From contig JAFGPU010000512.1 of assembly GCA_016936035.1 (NCBI GenBank), positions 1-12,427 on the forward strand: a stretch of DNA of 12,427 nt, given 5' to 3'. The position numbers and the translations under genes are program-made. The notes under the pieces are model-generated. The model had not been told where the DNA came from. It ran no database searches and saw nothing but the letters and a program-made list of their open reading frames with translations. The stretch is from Acidimicrobiales bacterium (GTDB lineage: Bacteria > Actinomycetota > Acidimicrobiia > Acidimicrobiales > VFJN01). Positions 1 to 5,705 of the stretch are shown piece after piece (the first letter of the stretch is position 1; every line of letters starts with the position of its first letter).

Positions 1-600
1 CTGACCGTGGCGCAGACGTGCGCCATGTCCGTGCTGGTGTTCACGGGCGCCAGCCAGTTCGCGGCCGTGGGCGTGCTCGCGTCTGGGGGCTCGCTCGGTT
101 CGGCGCTGGGCTCGGCGTTGCTTCTGGCGGCCCGCAACGCTGCCTACGGGGTCGCGCTGGCCCCCGTCGTCCGGCGCCGATCGCTGGCGCGGCGGCTGCT
201 CGCCGCGCAGCTGGTCATCGACGAGTCGACGGCGCTGGCCACGGCGCAGGTGGGTGGGCGGGCCCGGGAGCACGCCTTCTGGGCCACGGGCATCGCCGTG
301 TTCGTGTTCTGGAACCTCGGCACCGCCCTGGGCGCGGTGGCGGGCGACGCGATCGGCGACCCGGAGGCGTTCGGCCTCGATGCCGCCTTTCCCGCCGGCT
401 TCGTGGCGCTGGCCATGCCGCACCTGGCGCGCCGCGAGGGGCGGGTCGCGGCCGTGTGCGGGGTGGCGATCGCTCTGGTGCTCGTCCCGCTCGCTCCCGC
501 GGGGGTCCCGATCGTGGCCGCCGCCCTGGGCGTCGTGCCCGCCGTGCTGTTCGCGCCGCGCACGTCGTCCATCCCCCTCGACGCCGACGGTGACTCGTGA
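1..600 (+). CDS. azlC: AzlC family branched-chain amino acid exporter subunit (5' partial)
   Basis: This is the large membrane subunit of an AzlCD exporter, a family linked to efflux of branched-chain amino acids and resistance to 4-azaleucine. The frame is open to the left edge. A GTG at 7 could act as a start, but the codons before it are also open, and the conserved family segment VFTGASQFAAVG sits only about 15 residues after the edge. In full-length AzlC (about 230 residues) this segment lies well inside the protein, so roughly 40-50 N-terminal residues are probably missing. Several hydrophobic membrane segments follow, as does the ESTALA-type stretch usual in the family. The stop TGA overlaps the GTG start of azlD (GTGA at 597-600), which indicates translational coupling. 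Family assignment is firm; the exported substrate is inferred from the family. Confidence 0.88.
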   Translation: MTVAQTCAMSVLVFTGASQFAAVGVLASGGSLGSALGSALLLAARNAAYGVALAPVVRRRSLARRLLAAQLVIDESTALATAQVGGRAREHAFWATGIAVFVFWNLGTALGAVAGDAIGDPEAFGLDAAFPAGFVALAMPHLARREGRVAAVCGVAIALVLVPLAPAGVPIVAAALGVVPAVLFAPRTSSIPLDADGDS

Positions 601-899
601 GCTGGGGCGCGATCCTGGCGCTCGGTGCCGCGGCGTACGGCCTCAAGGCGGTGGGCCTGGTCGTGCTCGGGCCGCGCGCCGTCGACGGGCGCCTGCTGCG
701 GGTCGCCGCGCTGCTGCCCGCGGCCCTGCTGCCCGCCCTGGTCGCGGTCAACACGTTCGCCGGCGACCGGCGGCTCGTGCTCGACGCGCGGGCGGTCGGG
801 CTGCTGGTGGCGATCGTCGCCACCTGGCGGCGGGCGCCCTTCGTGGTGGTGGTTGGCGCCGCCGCGGCGGCGACGGCACTGGTGCGGGCGGTGGGCTGA
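597..899 (+). CDS. azlD: AzlD family branched-chain amino acid transport small subunit
   Basis: This 100-residue, almost entirely hydrophobic protein has about four membrane segments. It matches AzlD in length, in composition and in lying directly after azlC. AzlD proteins work with AzlC as the small subunit of an amino acid exporter in the cytoplasmic membrane. The chosen start is the GTG at 597, which overlaps the azlC stop as GTGA; the protein begins with Trp-Gly-Ala-Ile and then the Ala-Ala-Tyr-Gly-Leu-Lys stretch, as is common in the family. No separate ribosome-binding site is needed, given the coupling. The TGA at 897-899 is followed after 3 bp by the stop of a convergent gene, so there is no room for a normal terminator between them. 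Confidence 0.88.
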   Translation: MSWGAILALGAAAYGLKAVGLVVLGPRAVDGRLLRVAALLPAALLPALVAVNTFAGDRRLVLDARAVGLLVAIVATWRRAPFVVVVGAAAAATALVRAVG

Positions 900-902
900 G
901 CC

Positions 903-2246
903 TCAGAGCGCAGCGCAGCTCAGCGGCACGACCGTCTCGTAGACCCCGCCGTCGTTGCGCACCATGAGCCCGCAGGGGGTGGCGATGACGTGGTTCTCGG
1001 GCCAGTGGCTGCCCCCGAACAGACCCTCGGGGTCGTAGCTGAAGTCGCCCCCGTTCAACGTCTCGAGGAACGTGTCGACGGTCAGGTCCGGGCCTGCGGC
1101 CTCGAGCGCGGCGATGAAGAAGTCGGCGCTGATGTAGCCGGCCGCCGCCTGCATGCCGTGGGCGGTGTCTGGCGCGTACTCGTCGAGGTCGGCGGTCATC
1201 TGCTCGACGAACTCGTTGTCGGTGGCCTCGAAGGGCAGCCACTGCAGGGTGGTGATCGAACCGTGGAACGCCTCGAACTCGGCCAGGCGGGGGTCGTAGC
1301 CCACGGCGTTGAACTGGATGCCCTCGTAGCCTGCCGCCGTCATCGCCTGGGTCATCGTCGAGGTGTTGGAGAAGTCGGCGATGTACCAGACACCGGCGGG
1401 TGGTTCGCCGTCGGCGGCCGTCATCAGCTCCTGGACGTACGGCGAGGCGTCGGCCAGGGCCTGGTTGTCGGGCAGGACGGCCAGCTGGCCGACGACGTCG
1501 AGGCCGGCGTCCTCGAGCACGCCGGCGATGTTCTCCATGCCCTGACGGGCCGCCGCGCTCTCGTTGCCCACCAGCGCGATGGTGCCGTCGGTCTCGCCGT
1601 CGGCGAGCAGGGCGCTGAAGGTGGGGCCGGCGCTGCTGGGGTAGTCCTCGTCGTCGTCCGGCGTGAGGCAGCCGTTGAACCCGAAGGCGACGGCCCGGCC
1701 GCAGTAGGCCTGCGTGAAGCCCCAACCGAAGTAGGGCACCAGGTTCTCGCACAGCGGGTCGGCGAAGGCGTCGAGCGCGCTGATGGCGGGCACGACGGCG
1801 AAGACCTGGTCGCGCTCGGCGAGGCTGCGGGCGCCGTCGACGCTGCGGTTGGTGTCGAGTCCGTCGTCGACCTGGACCGCATGGTCGATCGTGCGACCGT
1901 GCACGCCGCCCTCGGCGTTGGCGCGCTCGATGCGGGCCTGGGCGCCGGCGACGGCGTCACCCCACAGCGCGGTGGTCGGCCCGGTCTCGGTGGTGAGCGA
2001 GCCGACCGTGATCGAGGTGTCTGTGATGCCGCGGTCGGGATCGGCGGCCTCGCCGGTGCACTCGAGCCCGGACGTGTCGACGTCGATGGCGTCGGGGTCC
2101 CAGCCGGTCGTGGCATCCTCCGCGACCGGGAGGTCGTCCGGGGCGTCGTCGCTTCCGGCGCCGGAGTCCTCGGTGGTGCAGGCGGTGGCCAGGGCTGCGG
2201 CCGTGAGGCACGCGAGGGCGGCAAGGCGCCGGGCTCGAGCGGTCAT
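903..2246 (-). CDS. Liv-type ABC transporter substrate-binding lipoprotein
   Basis: This 447-residue exported lipoprotein belongs to the type I periplasmic-binding fold used for branched-chain amino acids, amides and related solutes (Peripla_BP_6). The N-terminus has an Arg-rich start, a hydrophobic core and a Cys at residue 23. The lipobox (Leu-Ala-Thr-Ala-Cys) has Ala instead of the usual Leu at -3. After it comes an Asp/Gly-rich linker to about residue 55, then the binding domain beginning with the ITVGSLTTETGPT stretch and an ALWGDAVAGAQA helix. The ATG has a good GGGGAGA ribosome-binding site (2254-2260, 7 nt away). No permease or ATPase genes of a Liv transporter are adjacent, so it is an orphan binding protein here. 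The family call is firm; the ligand is unknown. Confidence 0.85.
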   Translation of the reverse strand: MTARARRLAALACLTAAALATACTTEDSGAGSDDAPDDLPVAEDATTGWDPDAIDVDTSGLECTGEAADPDRGITDTSITVGSLTTETGPTTALWGDAVAGAQARIERANAEGGVHGRTIDHAVQVDDGLDTNRSVDGARSLAERDQVFAVVPAISALDAFADPLCENLVPYFGWGFTQAYCGRAVAFGFNGCLTPDDDEDYPSSAGPTFSALLADGETDGTIALVGNESAAARQGMENIAGVLEDAGLDVVGQLAVLPDNQALADASPYVQELMTAADGEPPAGVWYIADFSNTSTMTQAMTAAGYEGIQFNAVGYDPRLAEFEAFHGSITTLQWLPFEATDNEFVEQMTADLDEYAPDTAHGMQAAAGYISADFFIAALEAAGPDLTVDTFLETLNGGDFSYDPEGLFGGSHWPENHVIATPCGLMVRNDGGVYETVVPLSCAAL

Positions 2247-2285
2247 GCGAAGGTCTCCCCAGATGTCGCACGGTGTGGGCGTCCG

Positions 2286-2313
2286 ACGCTACCGCACTTG
2301 AATCACCGCTCAA
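2286..2313 (-). promoter_or_regulatory. Candidate promoter of the substrate-binding protein gene with an internal dyad
   Basis: On the minus strand, TTGAGC (2308-2313) and TAGCGT (2286-2291) are separated by 16 bp, a plausible housekeeping-type -35/-10 pair. It gives a leader of about 30 nt before the ATG at 2246. A dyad, CTTGA-N8-TCAAG (2297-2314), covers the -35 and much of the spacer, so a repressor or activator could bind there. The surrounding 2290-2350 stretch is less GC-rich than the rest of the window, as expected for a promoter. Spacing and position are seen; activity is inferred. Confidence 0.4.
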
Positions 2314-2358
2314 GCAGTTCTGCGATACCTGAACCGAGTTGCAACGTGCTTTGCGCCG

Positions 2359-2736
2359 TCAGTCGCAGGGCACCTCGACCCAGACCAGGGTCCGACCCCG
2401 ATCGTCCCGGCCACCGCCCCACGCATCGGACAGCGCATCCACGATGGCCAGCCCCCGCCCGTCGAGCGCATCGGGGCCCGGGGCGGCGGCACGCGACGGG
2501 AAGGTCGACTCGCCGTCGTCCACGACCTCGACCCGCACGTGATCGTCCGCCAAGGCGAGAGCCACCCCGACCTCGCCGCTGCCGTGCAGCACGGCGTTGG
2601 TGACGAGCTCGCTGGCCATGAGCACCACGTCGTCCACGTGGGTCAACTGGCCCCAGTCCGCCAGGGTGTCGCGGACGAACGAGCGTGCATCGGCCACGTC
2701 CTCGGCGGTGCGTTCGAACTGCGCGGTGGCGTGCAT
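2359..2736 (-). CDS. RsbW-like anti-sigma regulatory factor (serine/threonine kinase, HATPase_c_2)
   Basis: This 125-residue single-domain GHKL ATPase is of the anti-sigma/anti-anti-sigma kinase type. The N box Glu43-Leu-Val-Thr-Asn47, the G1 box Asp73-Asp74-Gly75 and the G2 box Gly93-Arg-Gly95-Leu are all present in order, so an intact ATP site is expected. Such proteins bind a partner sigma factor, or phosphorylate an STAS-domain antagonist, to control stress or developmental regulons. Neither a sigma factor nor an STAS protein is adjacent, so the target is unknown and this may be one of the many stand-alone copies found in actinobacteria. The ATG at 2736 is preceded by AAGGAG only 2 nt away, which is unusually close, but no better start exists nearby. 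The divergent neighbour has a stress-sigma-type promoter. Confidence 0.85.
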   Translation of the reverse strand: MHATAQFERTAEDVADARSFVRDTLADWGQLTHVDDVVLMASELVTNAVLHGSGEVGVALALADDHVRVEVVDDGESTFPSRAAAPGPDALDGRGLAIVDALSDAWGGGRDDRGRTLVWVEVPCD

Positions 2737-2789
2737 CGCTCCTTCAGCTTCTTTGGGGTCTGGCAGACGTCGGGCAGGTCACTGGCCTT

Positions 2790-2821
2790 CTGCCCGTTCG
2801 CGGGGTGTCGGAAACGGGTAA
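2790..2821. promoter_or_regulatory. Divergent SigF/SigB-type promoter dyad
   Basis: On +, GTTC (2796-2799) is followed after 16 bp by GGGTAA (2816-2821), close to the GTTT-N14-18-GGGTAT pattern of actinobacterial SigF/SigB-group promoters. The -10 ends 9 nt before the DUF5709 ATG. On -, GTTT (2815-2812) is followed after 16 bp by GGGCAG (2795-2790), pointing at the anti-sigma gene with a leader of about 50 nt; this copy has a C at the usual T. The two overlap because the site is an inverted repeat, CCCGTT (2793-2798) and AACGGG (2813-2818). The pattern is seen; the sigma factor is inferred. Confidence 0.45.
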
Positions 2822-2830
2822 GGCCACGTC

Positions 2831-3205
2831 ATGACTGATCCAGACCAGCCGGGCGAGGAGCTCGACGAGGCGATGGGCGGCTCGATGGGCGACGACGAAC
2901 CTCCCGACCGGCCCCCATGGGGCGAGGGTGGGGGCGCCGACGAGCCCGAGGTGTGGGAGGCCCCGGCGGCCGGCAGCGACGAGGGGGTCGAGCTCGTGGG
3001 CGACCCCGACGTGGGCGCCGTCGACGACGAGGCCGAGATGGTCGGCGAGACGGTCGAGGACGAGCCCGACCACGGCCCGCTCGCCCCCGACGACGAGTTC
3101 TCGGGGGACGAGACCACTCGCGACATCACCACCGAGCAGGTGCCGTCCGCGGCCGAGGAGGCCGCTGTGCACGTCGAGGACGAGGCGCCCGGCGGCACAC
3201 CCTGA
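2831..3205 (+). CDS. DUF5709-like acidic, probably disordered protein
   Basis: This 124-residue protein of unknown function is extremely rich in Asp, Glu, Gly and Pro, with no Cys and no membrane segment, so it is expected to be strongly acidic and largely unstructured. The C-terminal part, running from a LAPDDE motif through Asp-Glu-Thr-Thr-Arg-Asp to the AAEEAAVHV motif near residue 110, resembles the conserved end of the actinobacterial DUF5709 family as I know it; the N-terminal half is low in complexity. The ATG at 2831 lies 9 nt after a SigF/SigB-like -10. A weak AAGG (2820-2823) could serve as ribosome-binding site if there is a leader. It is divergent from an anti-sigma kinase, which suggests a stress-related role, but no function is established. 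Confidence 0.7.
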   Translation: MTDPDQPGEELDEAMGGSMGDDEPPDRPPWGEGGGADEPEVWEAPAAGSDEGVELVGDPDVGAVDDEAEMVGETVEDEPDHGPLAPDDEFSGDETTRDITTEQVPSAAEEAAVHVEDEAPGGTP

Positions 3206-3208
3206 CCG

Positions 3209-3225
3209 GACCGTGGATCACGGTC
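3209..3225. terminator. Hairpin between convergent genes, overlapping the threonine ammonia-lyase stop
   Basis: GACCGTG (3209-3215) and CACGGTC (3219-3225) form a perfect 7-bp stem with a 3-nt GAT loop. It sits 3 bp after the DUF5709-like stop and contains the minus-strand stop codon (3218-3220). No T-tract follows on either strand. Its position between converging genes favours a bidirectional terminator or barrier. Confidence 0.45.
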
Positions 3226-4477
3226 GCAGGGTGACGTCCGGTGGGGCGTCGCGGTAGGTGAACGTGCCGACGCGCACCAGGTAGCCGGCGCCCTCGAGCG
3301 CCGAGACCACACGGTCGACGTGCAGGTGGTCGAGGGTCTCGACCGTCACCTCCACCTCGGCCGACTTGGCCGAGAGGTCCACGAACATGCGCTGGTGCAG
3401 GATCTCGACGATGTTCGCGCCGACCTCTCCGAGGATGGTGGTGATGCTGCCCATGCTCCCCGGCACGTCGGGAACCTCGATGTGCAGGCGTGACAACCGT
3501 CCGTTGCGGATGAGCCCCCGCATGATCACCGACGCCAGCAGCCGGGGGTCGACGTTGCCGCCCGACAGCACGACGCCGACCGCCTTGCCGGCGAACCGGT
3601 CGGGGTGCTCGATCAGGGCGGCGACGCCGGCGGCGCCCGCGCCTTCGGTGACCACCTTCTCGATCTCGAGGAGCAGGTTCATGGCCTCCTCGATGTGCTC
3701 CTCGGTGACCGTCACCACGTCGTCGACGAGCGCTTCGACGATCTGCCCGGTCAACTGCCCGGCCCGGGGCACGGCGATGCCCTCGGCGATGGTCGAGCCA
3801 CCGATCGGCGAGGTCGTGTGGCGGACCCGGTCGACCATCGACGGGTAGCGCTCGGTCTGCACGCCCACCAGCTGGATGTCCGGTCGCAGGTGGCGGGCCG
3901 CGACCGCCATGCCCGCCAGCAGGCCGCCGCCCCCGACGGGCACCACCAGCACGTCGAGGCGCGGGTGGTCGGCCAGCAGCTCGAGCGCGCAGGTGCCCTG
4001 CCCGGCGATGATCGCCGGGTCGTCGAAGGGGTGGACGTAGGTGCGGCCCTCGTCGGTGACCAGCCGCTGGGCCTCGACCCCCGCCTCGGCCAGACCCTGG
4101 CCCCGCAACACCACGGTGGCGCCCAGCTCGCGGGTGCGCTGCACTTTGACGAACGGCGTGTCGGTGGGCATGACGATCGTTGCGTCGATGCCCAGGCGGG
4201 TGGCGTGGTAGGCGACGGCCTGGGCGTGGTTGCCCGCCGACATGGCCACGACGCCTCGGGCCCGCTCGGCGTCGGTGAGCTGCGTCAGCCTGTTCAGGGC
4301 GCCCCGCTCCTTGAAGGCGGCGGTGAACTGCAGGTTCTCGAACTTCACCACCACGGTGCAGCCGAGCACCTGGGACAGCGTGCGCGAGTGCGAGCTCGGC
4401 GTGCGCGCGACCGCACCCGCGATGCGCTCGGCGGCGGCGGCCACGTCCTCGTAGGAGACGGGCAGGGCGGCGGTCAC
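3218..4477 (-). CDS. ilvA: Threonine ammonia-lyase (threonine dehydratase) with C-terminal ACT-like domain
   Basis: This 419-residue fold-type II PLP enzyme converts threonine to 2-oxobutyrate and ammonia, feeding isoleucine synthesis or threonine breakdown. Lys56 in the FKERGA motif is the PLP-binding lysine. Ser80-Ala-Gly-Asn-His84 binds the substrate carboxylate, and Gly182-Gly185 is the phosphate-binding glycine loop. A single ACT-like domain occupies about residues 330-408, starting at the SRLHIEVPDVPG stretch. The length and single regulatory domain match the shorter one-ACT threonine ammonia-lyase type rather than the long E. coli-type IlvA. The GTG start at 4475-4477 overlaps the stop of the upstream racemase-like gene as GTGA. 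There is no clear ribosome-binding site, so translation is probably coupled. Related serine/threonine dehydratases or racemases cannot be wholly excluded. Confidence 0.88.
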   Translation of the reverse strand: MTAALPVSYEDVAAAAERIAGAVARTPSSHSRTLSQVLGCTVVVKFENLQFTAAFKERGALNRLTQLTDAERARGVVAMSAGNHAQAVAYHATRLGIDATIVMPTDTPFVKVQRTRELGATVVLRGQGLAEAGVEAQRLVTDEGRTYVHPFDDPAIIAGQGTCALELLADHPRLDVLVVPVGGGGLLAGMAVAARHLRPDIQLVGVQTERYPSMVDRVRHTTSPIGGSTIAEGIAVPRAGQLTGQIVEALVDDVVTVTEEHIEEAMNLLLEIEKVVTEGAGAAGVAALIEHPDRFAGKAVGVVLSGGNVDPRLLASVIMRGLIRNGRLSRLHIEVPDVPGSMGSITTILGEVGANIVEILHQRMFVDLSAKSAEVEVTVETLDHLHVDRVVSALEGAGYLVRVGTFTYRDAPPDVTLRP

Positions 4478-5583
4478 AGATCGGCTCGCAGCGTGCGGTG
4501 GGTGACGGTCATGTCCTCGAGCATGTCGGGGAGCGGGTCGACGCCGAGCCCCGGCCCGTCGGGGACGATCATCGTGCCGCCGCTCGACACGAACGGCGGT
4601 GTGAGGTCGGTACGGAAGTAGCGCGCCGAGGGGCCCAGGTCAGGTGGGAGGTTGCAGCCGGGCAGCGCGGCCACGGCGAGGTTCACGGCCCTCCCCAGGC
4701 CGGTCTCGAGCATGCCGCCGCAGCGTAGCGACACACCGGCATCCCGGCAGCGCTGATGGATGCGGCGGGTCTCGACCAGGCCACCGACCCGCCCCACCTT
4801 GAGGCTGACCGCACCGCAGGCCTCGAGCATGAGCGCGGAATCGAGCTGCGCCAGCGACGCGATCGACTCGTCCAGGCAGACGGGGACGTCGATCTGGCGC
4901 GCCAACCGGGCGTGCCCGACGAGGTCGTCGGGCGCGAACGGTTGCTCGATGGCGACCAGCCCGGTGCTGGCGTCGGCAAGCCGCCCGAGGGTGGCGAGGT
5001 GGTCGATCGAGTCGCTGTCGTAGCTGCCGTTGGCGTCGGCGAGGAGGGCGACCTCGTCGCCGACGGTGGCGCGCACGGCCCGGAGCGGCTCGACGTCCCA
5101 CCCGGGCTGGATCTTCAGCTTGAAGGCGCGGTGGCCCTCGCCGTGCCACCGCAGCACGGCGTCGACCAGGTCGTCGACCGTGCCGGTCATCCCGATGGCG
5201 ATGCCCGTGGGCACGACCGGACGCGTGGCGCCGAGGAACGAGGCCATCGACCGCCCCTCGGCCCGGAGGCCGGCGTCGATGGCGGCGCACTCGAGCGCGG
5301 CCTTGGCCATGTGGTGGCCCCGCACCTCGCGCAGGGAGCGCCCGTCGAGCAGCCGGGGCACGAGGTGGTGCTCGAGCACGTCGAACGCCGCGGTCGTGTA
5401 CTCGGGCCAGTACGTCGGCTCCGGCTCGGCCACGCACTCGCCCCACCCGTCGGGGCCGTCCTCGACGAGCGCCCGCACGAGCACGATGTCGCGCCGGCGG
5501 CGGGTGCCGTGTGCGGTGACGAACGGCTCGGCCAGCGGCATGCGGACGCGCCGCAGCTCGACGCCTGCGAGCACGACCTCCAT
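4474..5583 (-). CDS. Enolase-superfamily o-succinylbenzoate synthase / N-succinylamino-acid racemase type enzyme
   Basis: This 369-residue protein has an N-terminal capping domain (about residues 1-120) and a TIM barrel. The KxK pair Lys155/Lys157, metal ligands Asp183, Glu213 and Asp238, and the opposite base Lys262 are all intact. The motifs KLKIQPGWDVEP, AIEQPF, CLDES, the GRVGG loop and CGGMLETG are those of the OSBS/NSAR branch, which makes o-succinylbenzoate for menaquinone or racemises N-succinyl amino acids. No other menaquinone gene is near, and coupling to threonine ammonia-lyase favours an amino-acid role (inference). A GTG at 5587-5589 would extend the frame by two residues, but it overlaps the GGGAGG ribosome-binding site (5589-5594). 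The ATG at 5583 lies 5 nt after that site and is chosen. Confidence 0.85.
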   Translation of the reverse strand: MEVVLAGVELRRVRMPLAEPFVTAHGTRRRRDIVLVRALVEDGPDGWGECVAEPEPTYWPEYTTAAFDVLEHHLVPRLLDGRSLREVRGHHMAKAALECAAIDAGLRAEGRSMASFLGATRPVVPTGIAIGMTGTVDDLVDAVLRWHGEGHRAFKLKIQPGWDVEPLRAVRATVGDEVALLADANGSYDSDSIDHLATLGRLADASTGLVAIEQPFAPDDLVGHARLARQIDVPVCLDESIASLAQLDSALMLEACGAVSLKVGRVGGLVETRRIHQRCRDAGVSLRCGGMLETGLGRAVNLAVAALPGCNLPPDLGPSARYFRTDLTPPFVSSGGTMIVPDGPGLGVDPLPDMLEDMTVTHRTLRADL

Positions 5584-5599
5584 CGACACCTCCCGGTCG

Positions 5600-5627
5600 G
5601 TCCCCCTCGTCCCGTCGGGCGGGGGAC
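5600..5627 (-). promoter_or_regulatory. Leader hairpin just ahead of the racemase-like gene's ribosome-binding site
   Basis: GTCCCCC (5600-5606) and GGGGGAC (5621-5627) form a perfect 7-bp stem. If transcription starts further upstream on the minus strand, the hairpin ends 5 nt before the GGGAGG site (5594-5589). It could influence ribosome access. No riboswitch class is recognisable. Confidence 0.3.
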
Positions 5628-5667
5628 GGCAGCGCCCATCATCGCAACTCGGGCCCGGGTCACCGGG

Positions 5668-5696
5668 GACGCTCCTCCCGGGAGGCTGGGTAACCT
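5668..5696 (+). promoter_or_regulatory. Candidate map promoter with a central palindrome
   Basis: TAACCT (5691-5696) fits the TANNNT actinobacterial -10 and ends 9 nt before the ATG of map, suggesting a leaderless or very short-leader transcript. A weak -35 would fall near 5668-5673. Between them lies a perfect 12-bp palindrome, CCTCCCGGGAGG (5674-5685), which could be an operator or may simply reflect GC-rich composition. Confidence 0.35.
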
Positions 5697-5705
5697 GGTG
5701 AGGCC

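Noticed and set aside
2316..2333. GTTC-N10-GAAC as a LexA/SOS box
   Set aside because: Actinobacterial SOS boxes have GAAC first and GTTC second with a short centre; orientation and spacing are wrong here.
990..2603. Long open frame of 537 codons on the plus strand
   Set aside because: It is antisense to the binding-protein and anti-sigma genes, is low-complexity (Gly, Val, Arg, Ala rich) and matches no family; such shadows are common in GC-rich DNA.
4474..5583. Assignment as menaquinone MenC
   Set aside because: No other men gene is in the window and the NSAR/OSBS branch is promiscuous; the symbol menC is withheld.
5584..5589. GTG start two codons upstream for the racemase-like gene
   Set aside because: The GTG overlaps the GGGAGG ribosome-binding site; ATG 5583 is correctly spaced from it.
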